64,000 nucleotides of DNA, taken from NCBI GenBank assembly GCA_017937385.1, contig JAGBDR010000049.1, forward strand, positions 1 through 64,000, given 5' to 3'. How positions within the stretch are numbered: the stretch's first letter is position 1; every line of letters starts with the position of its first letter. Below the pieces are notes generated by a model that was not told where the DNA came from, searched no databases, and saw nothing but the letters and a program-made list of their open reading frames with translations. The stretch is from Parabacteroides sp. GTDB taxonomy: Bacteria; Bacteroidota; Bacteroidia; Bacteroidales; Tannerellaceae. The translations under genes and the position numbers were made by a program. This document shows positions 17,636 to 28,556 of the stretch, piece by piece.

Positions 17636-19188
17636 TGAAGAAACGGAATTATCTAAAGGGATTGAGGGTTCTGCTCGCAATCCTCTTTTTTGTCCCCATA
17701 CTTTTGTTTTTCGTAGACTTTTCGAGGGTTTTGCCGGATAGCGCACATCGTTTGCTACACCTGCAACTGATGCCGGCTTTGCTGGGGGGAATGGTCGGCC
17801 TGATCGTGTTCCAGTTTTTGCTGGCATTGGTATTCGGGCGTATTTATTGTTCCACGATATGTCCGGCTGGTGTGTTCCAGGACATCATCAACCGGCTGTT
17901 TTGCATCGGCAAGAAAAAGAAGAAAGGAAGCCGCCGTTTTAGTTACCACAAGCCTCAGAACCGGCTCCGTTACGTGCTGTTGGCCATTACGGTGCTCACA
18001 GCTGTTTTCGGTTTCAGCGGGTTATGCCTGCTTTTGGACCCGTACAGCAATTTCGGCCGTATTGCGGCAAGCCTGTTCCGACCGGTCGTGATGTGGGGAA
18101 ACAATCTTCTCGCAGACTTGCTGATGAAAGTTGACAACTACTCGCTGTTTCATGTGACAATCAGCACGGTAACAGTATCCGGCCTGATTGCGGCAACTGT
18201 TGCGTTGCTTGTTTTCATTATCATGACTATTTTCCGCGGACGACTGTTCTGTAATACGATCTGCCCTGTCGGAGCGATGTTGAGTATTTTCTCGCGCTAC
18301 TCGTTCTTTCGTATATCTTTCGACAAGGAAACCTGTACGCATTGCGGCAACTGCGAGCATACCTGCAAGGCGGAAGCGATCGACAGTAAAAACCTGACAG
18401 TCGATACATCGCGTTGCGTAGATTGTTTCAATTGCGTTTCTTCCTGTGCCAAAGGTAGCCTGCAATACCGTTTGCAACTTCCAACCACATCCTCTTCCGC
18501 CCAGCCGGCAGAGACCAACGGCCGTCGTGCATTCCTGGCCACAGGGGCAACAGTCGCTGCCTCATTGCCTATCGCTTCAGCCATTGCCGGTGGCAAAGGG
18601 GAAAAGAAGATGAACAGAAAAGGCAGAAAAAAATGGCCTCCCCTCACACCTCCGGGATCTATCAGCCTGGAACGTTTCAAAGATAAATGTACGGGATGCC
18701 AGATCTGTGTTGTCCGCTGTCCGAGCCAAGTTTTGCGCCCGACGGGATTGGAATATGGATTGGATTATATGTTGAAACCCCGTTTGGCCTACATCAGTAG
18801 TTATTGCAATTACGAGTGCACGGTCTGTTCCGATGTCTGCCCGACTGGCGCGATCAAACCGCTGACTGTCGAAGAGAAGACGACGACGCAGGTCGGTATC
18901 GCCACTTTCTTCAAAAGCCGTTGTGTCGTCAATACGGAAGAGAAAGACTGTGGAGCCTGTGCCGAGCATTGTCCGACTCAAGCCGTACACATGGTCCCAT
19001 ACAAAGGGACGCTGACGATCCCGCAAGTCAATCCCGACCTCTGTATAGGATGCGGCGGATGCGAATCGATCTGCCCCGTACGTCCGATGCGTGCCATTAT
19101 CGTCAAACCGAACGTCGAACATAAATTCGTTGAAAGACCCAAAGAAGAGGAAGTCAAAGAGGTCGAAGTAGACGATTTCGGTTTTTAA
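17635..19188 (+). CDS. Membrane polyferredoxin resembling a NapH-NapG fusion
   Basis: A 517-residue iron-sulfur protein. The first half resembles NapH: about four membrane helices, two CxxxCP motifs (CSTICPAG, CNTICPVG) and two ferredoxin clusters (CTHCGNCEHTC, CVDCFNCVSSC). At residues 297-298 there is an internal twin-arginine followed by a hydrophobic stretch (RRAFLATGATVAASLPIA), then a second half resembling NapG with an LTPPGSI segment and four more cysteine clusters (CTGCQICVVRC, CNYECTVCSDVC, CGACAEHC, CIGCGGCESIC). NapH is about 287 and NapG about 231 residues, so the total matches a head-to-tail fusion. It probably passes quinol electrons to a periplasmic or membrane partner. No nap reductase gene is nearby. 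Confidence 0.85.
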   Translation: MKKRNYLKGLRVLLAILFFVPILLFFVDFSRVLPDSAHRLLHLQLMPALLGGMVGLIVFQFLLALVFGRIYCSTICPAGVFQDIINRLFCIGKKKKKGSRRFSYHKPQNRLRYVLLAITVLTAVFGFSGLCLLLDPYSNFGRIAASLFRPVVMWGNNLLADLLMKVDNYSLFHVTISTVTVSGLIAATVALLVFIIMTIFRGRLFCNTICPVGAMLSIFSRYSFFRISFDKETCTHCGNCEHTCKAEAIDSKNLTVDTSRCVDCFNCVSSCAKGSLQYRLQLPTTSSSAQPAETNGRRAFLATGATVAASLPIASAIAGGKGEKKMNRKGRKKWPPLTPPGSISLERFKDKCTGCQICVVRCPSQVLRPTGLEYGLDYMLKPRLAYISSYCNYECTVCSDVCPTGAIKPLTVEEKTTTQVGIATFFKSRCVVNTEEKDCGACAEHCPTQAVHMVPYKGTLTIPQVNPDLCIGCGGCESICPVRPMRAIIVKPNVEHKFVERPKEEEVKEVEVDDFGF

Positions 19189-19204
19189 GGAAAGAGGAAG
19201 ATAC

Positions 19205-19267
19205 AATAAAGAGCGAAGGTGAAAGTCTGACTTGCTATGCAGCGGACTTTCACCTTCGCTCTTTATT
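19205..19267. terminator. Bidirectional terminator, 23-bp perfect stem
   Basis: Positions 19205-19227 are the exact reverse complement of 19245-19267, with a 17-nt loop. The arms begin AATAAAGAGCG and end CGCTCTTTATT, so a U-rich tail is available on both strands. It separates the convergent NapHG-like and DUF5686 genes. Confidence 0.85.
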
Positions 19268-19283
19268 ATCCTCGCAGGCCCGA

Positions 19284-21842
19284 TCAGAATGACATTCTCA
19301 TCATAAACCGGACTCCCTTCGTCTGAATACCTGGATTATCGCGATAGTTCAAACGCCAGACATAATCCAGGCGAAGGAACTTAAAGATGTTTTCAATGCC
19401 GACACTGGCTTCCATATAAGGAGCATTGCCTAATGTGTACGAACCGGCAGGGAAAAGATACAAGCCCTCTCCTCTATTCATCGGATTGTTCTTATCTGTC
19501 AGATGTCCCCACAGGCCACGGAAGCAAAAGACTTCTCTCCACTTCAATTTCTTGACAAGCGGCAGACGGTTCAGCAAGTTTCCGTTCATGTAATACGTCA
19601 AATCCCAAGAGGCATATTCATCGTTGATAAACTCCATCGCATTCATATTCGTATAGGACTCCGGCTGGATCGTATAAGAAAGATTGGCATTCGGCAGGAT
19701 CAACAAAGGATATGGCACCTTATTCCACACTTTTCCGGCTTTCGTGATCAAGTCGATATAGCCGAAAGCCGAAAACCAAAAACGTTTCTGGATACCGATA
19801 TCCGTACGATGATAGTCATACGCCGAACCCAGCAAATCCTTTTTCGCCATCACGTGACTGAAGTTGAAGATCAATGCATCGAATGTAATCGGATAGCGGA
19901 TATTACGTGTCTGGTAGAACTTTTCATCCTTTGCATACCTGAACTTCAGCTCCAGTTCCGTCATATCATAATGATTGACCGGCTTGATGCTTCCATCCGG
20001 TCCGATCCGGTCAAACAGGGCATATTGGGTCGCATATTCACGGCGGTTACGGACAACGGCTCCGTATGCTATACCATTATAATGTTCATGATAGTAGGTC
20101 AGCTCAGCCTGTCGCAGATAAGTCGCCCGCGTATCTTTCTGGCGTTTCCATGCCAGGAACATATTATCCTTGCTGGCATACATATATTGTTGTCCCAACT
20201 GGTTGATATCGTACATATATTCCAGGCGGATCGAGTTTAGCGGAAACTCCTTGCGATATTGTTTGCGCTCGTTGAACGAATACTCGACAAGCGCGTCATA
20301 TTTCAACTCCCTGTCTTTTGTTCCATACGCCATATATCCGTCGAAGAACAGGTTCTTGCTGAATGCTGTCGTTGTCGTTCCTCCCACACGGAAACGGGCT
20401 CCTTCGATCGCATTACCACTGATCGCCGTATTCATGGGACCGAACTCGAATTTGCTTTTCAACGGGTCCTTATTCGTCGGGATATAGCCGGACACAAGGA
20501 TTGAAACCACTTTTTCCGTTACATAGAAGATCGGAATAGAACGGAACTTTGCCATCAGCTTCTCGACCGAATTCGGATTTTTCTTTACCGCCTCTTCCGG
20601 ACGGTTGCTTGTCCAGAAATCTTCCGATTGCTGATAGGCATCCTTCAGGGTAATGACCGGTGCGCTCTCCTTGAAGACAAGTGCACGCTCGGCATCGGGT
20701 TCATCAAAAGAATGGTTGCTGTAAATATTCAACCGGCGAGCATACATGCCTTTTGACTTCTCGCTTAATTTGAAGTTGACATTGATGTCGTCTTTCGTAA
20801 TGATCCGGGTACTGTCGGGCGTACGCTCAAATGTCTGCTCGATCGTCATTCCGGAAACGAAGTTCAGGTTGATATCTTTCGGGACATTCAGAATGGCCCT
20901 CTGCACAAAAAATGTGGAATCGAGCGTAACAAACAGATGACCGGTAAAACCGAATGTTTCCGAGTTGAAAGGGACAAAGCCCAAATCCACGCATTTCTGT
21001 CCGTTCACCTGCAACGTGTCAAGCAAATAATACTTGTAGTAACTCGGTCCGATAGAGGACAACGGACTGACAAACCGCTGCAAGAACAACGGAATGTCAT
21101 TCTTGAAAATATCGACTTCCCGAAAAACCTCACTTAAAAGTTGCTGAATACCGTCACGCGAGAATATCTCATCCACACCGGATGATTTGTTTCCTTTTAC
21201 AATCCGTTTCTCCGACTTCGGATCTTTACGGTAATAGACAGATTCCACCTTTTCCTTTTCCGATACCGGAAGAATAGTCGTGCCGACATCAAGCGTATCG
21301 ACAAAATCAACCAGGAAATCGAATTTACCCGGCTTTCCGTTCTTCTTCGGTTTGGGCTGATAGTCATTCATCGCAAAGACCATCTTCTCATATTGGTCGT
21401 ATTGGAAATAATCATGGTTGCGCGGGTCATTACTTTCCCGTGAAGCGATAACCTGCTTGACAAACTTGACTGCCGGATTCTCTTTCTTACTGTATTTTTC
21501 CTTCTTGGGTTTTACGACCACTTCATTCAGCGCAATCCCGTTCGGTGCCAATTTTATGTTCAGCGTATTCGTTTTACCCGGAATGATTTTTATTACCTTT
21601 GTGTCGTATCCTAAATAAGATACTTCCAGATTTCGGGCATCGGTCGATGCGGTAAAAGAAAAATTGCCATCCCCATCAGTCGCTGTTCCTATTGTCGTTC
21701 CTTTAAATATAAGGGAAACATAAGGTAATCCCTCTCCCGTAATCGAATCGGTTACAACTCCCTTTATAATCGTATTCTGTCCGTTTGCTATCCATATCGT
21801 AAACAAGGATGCCAGCAAAAAAACAATCTTCTTTCGTATCAC
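19284..21842 (-). CDS. DUF5686 family outer-membrane protein with carboxypeptidase-like domain
   Basis: An 852-residue protein. A signal peptide (about 1-21) is followed by a carboxypeptidase-regulatory-like domain (about 26-110, GVVTDSITGEGLPYVSL, then SYLGYDTKVI) of the kind seen at the N-termini of TonB-dependent receptors and relatives. The rest is DUF5686, with many amphipathic beta strands in the C-terminal third and a terminal MRMSF consistent with a barrel. No plug domain or TonB box is apparent, so it is not a standard SusC. The start codon is GTG. It is monocistronic, and its upstream region is shared with the thiamine operon. Confidence 0.8.
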   Translation of the reverse strand: MIRKKIVFLLASLFTIWIANGQNTIIKGVVTDSITGEGLPYVSLIFKGTTIGTATDGDGNFSFTASTDARNLEVSYLGYDTKVIKIIPGKTNTLNIKLAPNGIALNEVVVKPKKEKYSKKENPAVKFVKQVIASRESNDPRNHDYFQYDQYEKMVFAMNDYQPKPKKNGKPGKFDFLVDFVDTLDVGTTILPVSEKEKVESVYYRKDPKSEKRIVKGNKSSGVDEIFSRDGIQQLLSEVFREVDIFKNDIPLFLQRFVSPLSSIGPSYYKYYLLDTLQVNGQKCVDLGFVPFNSETFGFTGHLFVTLDSTFFVQRAILNVPKDINLNFVSGMTIEQTFERTPDSTRIITKDDINVNFKLSEKSKGMYARRLNIYSNHSFDEPDAERALVFKESAPVITLKDAYQQSEDFWTSNRPEEAVKKNPNSVEKLMAKFRSIPIFYVTEKVVSILVSGYIPTNKDPLKSKFEFGPMNTAISGNAIEGARFRVGGTTTTAFSKNLFFDGYMAYGTKDRELKYDALVEYSFNERKQYRKEFPLNSIRLEYMYDINQLGQQYMYASKDNMFLAWKRQKDTRATYLRQAELTYYHEHYNGIAYGAVVRNRREYATQYALFDRIGPDGSIKPVNHYDMTELELKFRYAKDEKFYQTRNIRYPITFDALIFNFSHVMAKKDLLGSAYDYHRTDIGIQKRFWFSAFGYIDLITKAGKVWNKVPYPLLILPNANLSYTIQPESYTNMNAMEFINDEYASWDLTYYMNGNLLNRLPLVKKLKWREVFCFRGLWGHLTDKNNPMNRGEGLYLFPAGSYTLGNAPYMEASVGIENIFKFLRLDYVWRLNYRDNPGIQTKGVRFMMRMSF

Positions 21843-21904
21843 AATCTTTTATCCTTTTATTTTTACTTTGCCTTACAATAAACTCTATTCCTAATAAACC
21901 GCTG

Positions 21905-21912
21905 CAAAAGTA
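21905..21912 (-). promoter_or_regulatory. -7 promoter element of the DUF5686 gene
   Basis: TACTTTTG read leftward, 63 bp before the GTG start. The -33 element is not clear. Confidence 0.5.
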
Positions 21913-21978
21913 TAACAGATTCTCTTTATAGAGTGTTCCAAAACGCAAACATTATATTCCAATTACAAAAAATCTTCC

Positions 21979-21986
21979 TACCTTTG
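21979..21986 (+). promoter_or_regulatory. -7 promoter element of the thiamine operon
   Basis: TACCTTTG just upstream of the riboswitch. Transcription would begin around 21993, close to the 5' end of the aptamer. Confidence 0.6.
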
Positions 21987-22070
21987 TCTCCTGAAAGGGG
22001 TGCCATACTGTTAACGGGCTGAGATTATACCCTCACGAACCTGATGCGGGTAATGCCGCCGTAGGAAAAG
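21987..22070 (+). promoter_or_regulatory. TPP riboswitch (THI box)
   Basis: The conserved aptamer blocks are present in order: GGGGTGCC (21997-22004), GGGCTGAGA (22016-22024), ACCCTC, GAACCTGAT (22038-22046), CGGGTAATGCCGCCGTAGG (22047-22065). Thiamine pyrophosphate binding normally shuts off expression. It lies about 40 bp before thiD and, with the following HMP-branch genes, makes the assignment secure. I see no obvious T-run terminator between aptamer and thiD, so control may be translational. Confidence 0.93.
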
Positions 22071-22107
22071 AACAGACAAGGCTTTTTCCCTCCTTTTGTA
22101 TGTAGAA

Positions 22108-22947
22108 ATGAAAATAAACACAACATTTCGCTATCCGGTAGCACTGACAATTGCCGGTTCGGACAGTGGCGGTGGTGCCGGAATACAAGCGGACCTGAAA
22201 ACATTTTCGGCTTTAGGAGTTTTCGGAGCCTCTGCCATCACATCAGTCACGGCCCAGAACACGCAAGGAGTAAGAGGCATACAAGCCCTCTCTCCGGAAA
22301 TCGTCGAGGGACAAATCCATGCCGTATTTGAAGACCTGACAGTCGATGCCGTTAAGATCGGGATGTTGCATAATCGGGAAGTTGCCCGGATTGTTGCTGG
22401 CTCGATCGACCGTTTCTCCCCGTCTAACATCATTCTTGATCCGGTTATGATTTCGACAAGCGGCAGCAAATTGATAGAAGACGAAGCGATCGAAGTCATA
22501 GTGGAAGAACTTTTTCCCCGCGTCACACTGATTACCCCGAATATCGACGAGGCGGTATTCCTTTCCGGCATGCCGATACGCAACGAGGAAGAAATGGGTA
22601 TTGCCGCACAAAAACTGTTGGCTTCGGGTTGCCGTTCCGTATTGATGAAAGGCGGGCACTTGGAAGGTAAAGAAATGGCCGACATTTTGTTTACGCGCGA
22701 TGAAGCTCCGCTCCGACTGGCCGTACCGACTATCCATACTCAAAACACGCATGGTACAGGTTGCACGCTCTCATCTGCCATTGCCGCTTATATGGCTTTA
22801 GGGAAAGAGATGCCGGACGCCGTACAAGCGGCAAAAGATTACATAACGGCAGCCCTTCACGCCGGAGCCGATGTCAAGACCGGGCATGGGTACGGGCCTC
22901 TCAATCACTTCTTCGATCCGGTTCCTCTCATAAAAATGGAAGTATGA
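22108..22947 (+). CDS. thiD: Bifunctional hydroxymethylpyrimidine/phosphomethylpyrimidine kinase
   Basis: A 279-residue ribokinase-fold enzyme that phosphorylates HMP to HMP-PP for thiamine synthesis. It shows the N-terminal [19 protein letters not shown] signature, the [12 protein letters not shown] strand and the anion-hole [10 protein letters not shown] near the C-terminus. An in-frame TTG lies four codons upstream, but the ATG at 22108 gives the family start. Its stop overlaps the next start (ATGA), showing translational coupling. Confidence 0.95.
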   Translation: MKINTTFRYPVALTIAGSDSGGGAGIQADLKTFSALGVFGASAITSVTAQNTQGVRGIQALSPEIVEGQIHAVFEDLTVDAVKIGMLHNREVARIVAGSIDRFSPSNIILDPVMISTSGSKLIEDEAIEVIVEELFPRVTLITPNIDEAVFLSGMPIRNEEEMGIAAQKLLASGCRSVLMKGGHLEGKEMADILFTRDEAPLRLAVPTIHTQNTHGTGCTLSSAIAAYMALGKEMPDAVQAAKDYITAALHAGADVKTGHGYGPLNHFFDPVPLIKMEV

Positions 22948-23543
22948 AAAGATTGATCGTCATCACTTCACCCCACTTTTTCCCGGGAGAAGATTCCATC
23001 CTGTCACATCTGTTTAAGGAGGGAATGCAACATCTTCATCTGCGCAAACCGGATAGTAGTGCAGATGAATTGCGTCAATTGTTGGACCGGATTCCGGATA
23101 TCTACTATCCGAAAATCGTGCTTCATGACTGTTTCGGGCTGGTGGCAGAATATGGCCTGGGAGGAATACATTTAAACAGACGCAATAGCCAGATCCCCGA
23201 CGGTTTTACAGGTACGATCAGCCGTTCATGCCATTCGATCGAAGAGCTCGGACAGTTCGACAAACTCGACTATCTGTTTTTAAGCCCTATTTTTCAAAGC
23301 ATATCCAAAGAAGGGTATGGAAGCGGTTTCGAGATGGAAACACTCAGACAAGCTTCCATAGCCGGAATCATCCACGATAAAGTTATCGCCTTAGGTGGCA
23401 TAGACCTGACAACCCTTCCACTGCTACGCCCTTTCCACTTCGGAGGAGTTGCCGTGTTGGGAGCACTTTGGGGAAATCATCCTTCGGCGGATAAAGAGAA
23501 TTTTATTATCACACAATATAAAAAGCTACAAACATGGAATTAG
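22944..23543 (+). CDS. ThiE/TenI-like protein (thiamine phosphate synthase family)
   Basis: A 199-residue TIM-barrel protein of the ThiE/TenI superfamily. It has the LRKP strand, the GIHLNRR and SRSCHS segments corresponding to the HLG and SxHS motifs, and YLFLSPIFQSISKEG in place of the ThiE GPIFxTxTK phosphate loop. It is shorter and more diverged than the ThiE encoded next, so it may be a TenI-like thiazole tautomerase or a second synthase. The ATG overlaps the thiD stop by four bases and its 3' end abuts thiE. Confidence 0.8.
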   Translation: MKRLIVITSPHFFPGEDSILSHLFKEGMQHLHLRKPDSSADELRQLLDRIPDIYYPKIVLHDCFGLVAEYGLGGIHLNRRNSQIPDGFTGTISRSCHSIEELGQFDKLDYLFLSPIFQSISKEGYGSGFEMETLRQASIAGIIHDKVIALGGIDLTTLPLLRPFHFGGVAVLGALWGNHPSADKENFIITQYKKLQTWN

Positions 23544-23608
23544 ACGATTTCTTATATAGGAGCGCTGGCAGATCCAGATATGCCTGTTTGGTTGATTCGA
23601 ACCGGTTG

Positions 23609-25997
<2,389 letters not shown>

Positions 25998-26006
25998 GCA
26001 GGAAAG

Positions 26007-26085
26007 AATGCCCATTATAAGGTCGTTACAATGCCTATTCTAACAACCTAACAATGCCCATCCAAAGGACCTTACGATGGGCATT
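26007..26085. repeat. 23-bp periodic array (three units plus inverted end)
   Basis: Units begin at 26007, 26030 and 26053, exactly 23 bp apart, each starting AATGCCYAT and ending near TAAC or TTAC. The third unit is followed by GATGGGCATT (26076-26085), the exact complement of AATGCCCATC (26053-26062). Unit 1 shares AAGGTCGTTAC with the array at 49480. It starts 9 bp after the thiC stop. The 300-bp gap to htpG holds this array, the dyads at 26118-26174 and AT-rich sequence with a possible -7 box (TATATTTG, 26189-26196). Confidence 0.8.
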
Positions 26086-26117
26086 GTTGCTCTATCATCG
26101 TCAAATCGTACGGCTGG

Positions 26118-26174
26118 AAGGGACCACAATGACAATGTGTCATTTGTCCGACAAAAATACAGGTAAGGTCCCTA
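26118..26174. other. Nested dyads upstream of htpG
   Basis: GGGACC (26120-26125) pairs with GGTCCC (26167-26172), and inside lies the 15-bp dyad ATGACA-ATG-TGTCAT (26129-26143). This is a plausible operator or hairpin region upstream of the heat-shock gene. No known consensus (for example CIRCE) is matched. Confidence 0.35.
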
Positions 26175-26297
26175 AATATGCATATATTTATATTTGGCAT
26201 TCATTTTGTATAAGCCTACGTGATTGTAAAACTTAAATGCTACACGTTTTGCAATTGTTTTACTTTTAATTAAAAAACAAAATATAAGATATTGGTT

Positions 26298-28349
26298 ATG
26301 AGCGCAAATGGAAAGATTGGTGTTACAAGTGAGAACATCTTCCCTATCATCAAGAAGTTTTTGTACAGTGATCATGAGATTTTTCTTCGTGAATTAGTAT
26401 CCAATGCTGTCGATGCGACACAGAAATTGAAAACATTGTCTTCTGTCGGCGAATTCAAAGGGGAACTGGGCGACTTGGCTGTCCACGTCAGTTTCGATAC
26501 CGATACCATCCGAATTTCCGACCGTGGTATCGGTATGACTGCCGAAGAAATAGACAAATATATCAACCAGATCGCTTTCTCCGGTGCCGAAGAATTTGTT
26601 GAAAAATACAAGAACGATGCCGCCGCCATCATCGGTCATTTCGGACTGGGCTTCTATTCTTCTTTCATGGTTTCCAAGAAGGTGGAGATTGTCACCAAAT
26701 CCTACAAAGAAGGAGCCGTTCCTATGAAATGGAGTTGCGACGGCACGCCCGAATATACGTTGGAAGAAACGGAAAAAGAAGACCGTGGAACAGATATCAT
26801 CCTCTATATCGACGACGAAAACAAAGATTTCCTGAACAAAGACAAGATCAACGGCCTCTTGACCAAATACTGCCGTTATCTGCCGGTTCCTATCGCTTTC
26901 GGAAAAAAACAGGAATGGAAAGATGGTAAATATGTCGATACCGATGAAGACAATATCATCAACGATATCCAACCGGCATGGGTCCGCAAACCGGCTGATA
27001 TGAAAGAGGAAGACTATAAGAAATTCTATCAGGACCTGTATCCGATGTCCGATGAACCGCTGTTCTGGATTCACTTGAATGTAGACTATCCGTTCCATCT
27101 GACCGGTATCTTATATTTCCCGCGTATCAAAAACAACATCGACCTGCATCGCAACAAGATCCAATTATACTGCAACCAGGTATTCGTTACCGATTCGGTA
27201 GAGGGTATCGTCCCCGAATTCCTGACATTGTTACATGGCGTGCTCGATTCTCCGGATATCCCGCTAAACGTATCCCGTTCTTACTTGCAGAGCGACCAGA
27301 ATGTGAAAAAGATCTCCAACCACATTATGAAAAAGGTGGCCGACCGTCTGGAAGAAATGTTCAAGAACGACCGTGCCCAATTTGAAGAAAAGTGGGACAG
27401 CCTGAAACTCTTCATCCAGTATGGTATGCTGAGCGAAGAAAAATTCTACGACCGTGCGGCCAAGTTCGCCCTCTTGAAGGATGTAGACAGCAAATATTAT
27501 ACATTTGAAGAATATAAGACTTTGACAGAAGCCAACCAGACAGACAAGGAAGGCAATCTCGTCTACCTCTACACGACAAATGCCAATGACCAATACAGCT
27601 ACATCCAGGCTGCAAAAGACAAAGGCTACAGCGTGCTGATTATGGACGGCCAACTGGATATCCACGCCATCAGCCAGATGGAGCAGAAGTTCGAGAAGAC
27701 CCGCTTCGTCCGTGTAGACAGCGACACGATCGATAACCTGATCCGCAAGGAAAATGCCGGCAAAGTCACATTGGACGAAGACCAAAAGAACGCCCTGCAG
27801 GAAATGTTCAAGAGCCAGTTACCAAAGATCGAGAAAGCCGACTTCATGGTCACATTCGAAGCGTTGGGCGAAAACGCCAATCCGGTCATGCTGACACAAA
27901 GCGAGTATATGCGCCGTATGCGTGAAATGTCGGCTATGCAACCCGGTATGTCGTTCTACGGAGAAATGCCGGACAGCTACAACCTCGTGCTCAACACAGA
28001 CCACGAGCTGGTCAAGAGAATCCTGACCGAAGAAACAGCTGCTTGTTCCGAGAAGTTGAACCCGATCCTTGCCGACCTGAAAGGCTGGAAAGCACGTCAG
28101 TCCGACCTACGCGAAAACCAAAGCAAGAAGAAAGAAGAAGAAATTACTTCTGAAGAAAAAGAAGACATGACAAATACGAACAAGAAGATTGACGAGCTGG
28201 TAGAACAGCGCAACCAGATCCTGTCCGAATATGCCGGCGAGAACAAACTGGTCAGCCAGTTGATCGACCTTGCCTTGTTAGCAAACGGCATGTTGAAAGG
28301 AGAAGCCTTGAGCCAGTTTATCAAACGAAGTGTTCAAATGATCGGCTAA
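26298..28349 (+). CDS. htpG: Molecular chaperone HtpG (Hsp90)
   Basis: A 683-residue ATP-dependent cytoplasmic chaperone. The N-terminal GHKL ATPase domain shows ELVSNAVDA, the DRGIGM box and GHFGLGFYSSFMV. The middle domain carries the catalytic-loop arginine region (NVSRSYLQSD), and the C-terminal dimerisation domain contains a charged insertion around 605-640 (KKKEEEITSEEKED). An in-frame TTG lies two codons upstream; the ATG at 26298 is the family start (MSANGKIGVTSENIF). Confidence 0.96.
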   Translation: MSANGKIGVTSENIFPIIKKFLYSDHEIFLRELVSNAVDATQKLKTLSSVGEFKGELGDLAVHVSFDTDTIRISDRGIGMTAEEIDKYINQIAFSGAEEFVEKYKNDAAAIIGHFGLGFYSSFMVSKKVEIVTKSYKEGAVPMKWSCDGTPEYTLEETEKEDRGTDIILYIDDENKDFLNKDKINGLLTKYCRYLPVPIAFGKKQEWKDGKYVDTDEDNIINDIQPAWVRKPADMKEEDYKKFYQDLYPMSDEPLFWIHLNVDYPFHLTGILYFPRIKNNIDLHRNKIQLYCNQVFVTDSVEGIVPEFLTLLHGVLDSPDIPLNVSRSYLQSDQNVKKISNHIMKKVADRLEEMFKNDRAQFEEKWDSLKLFIQYGMLSEEKFYDRAAKFALLKDVDSKYYTFEEYKTLTEANQTDKEGNLVYLYTTNANDQYSYIQAAKDKGYSVLIMDGQLDIHAISQMEQKFEKTRFVRVDSDTIDNLIRKENAGKVTLDEDQKNALQEMFKSQLPKIEKADFMVTFEALGENANPVMLTQSEYMRRMREMSAMQPGMSFYGEMPDSYNLVLNTDHELVKRILTEETAACSEKLNPILADLKGWKARQSDLRENQSKKKEEEITSEEKEDMTNTNKKIDELVEQRNQILSEYAGENKLVSQLIDLALLANGMLKGEALSQFIKRSVQMIG

Positions 28350-28379
28350 ACGAGAATCGGAAAAGAGGATTGTTTTTGA

Positions 28380-28439
28380 TTCCATGCCCATCCCTTTTCC
28401 ATTCCATGCCCATGCAATCAAAAACGCATGGGCATGGAA
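28380..28439. repeat. 22-bp periodic array with 14-bp hairpin
   Basis: Three 16-bp units start at 28380, 28402 and 28424, exactly 22 bp apart, with 6-bp spacers. Units 1 and 2 start TTCCATGCCCAT; unit 3 is the inverted form ending GGGCATGGAA. TTCCATGCCCATGC (28402-28415) is the exact complement of 28426-28439, giving a 14-bp hairpin. The architecture matches the arrays at 7448 and 55397, but the core is ATGCCCAT rather than ATAGGCAT. It starts 30 bp after the htpG stop and may serve as its 3' end. Confidence 0.8.
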
Positions 28440-28509
28440 TTTAGCCCAATTTCCTCTATGAAAGCCAAGACTTTCTTATGTGCCTGACATAAAGAATCTC
28501 GTTTTTACG

Positions 28510-28517
28510 TATCTTTG
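28510..28517 (+). promoter_or_regulatory. -7 promoter element of the amidase gene
   Basis: TATCTTTG, a consensus -7 element 39 bp before the ATG at 28557. Confidence 0.6.
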
Positions 28518-28556
28518 CAGTCGGAAAAACAAAAAACTAACGAACGATCGACATTC

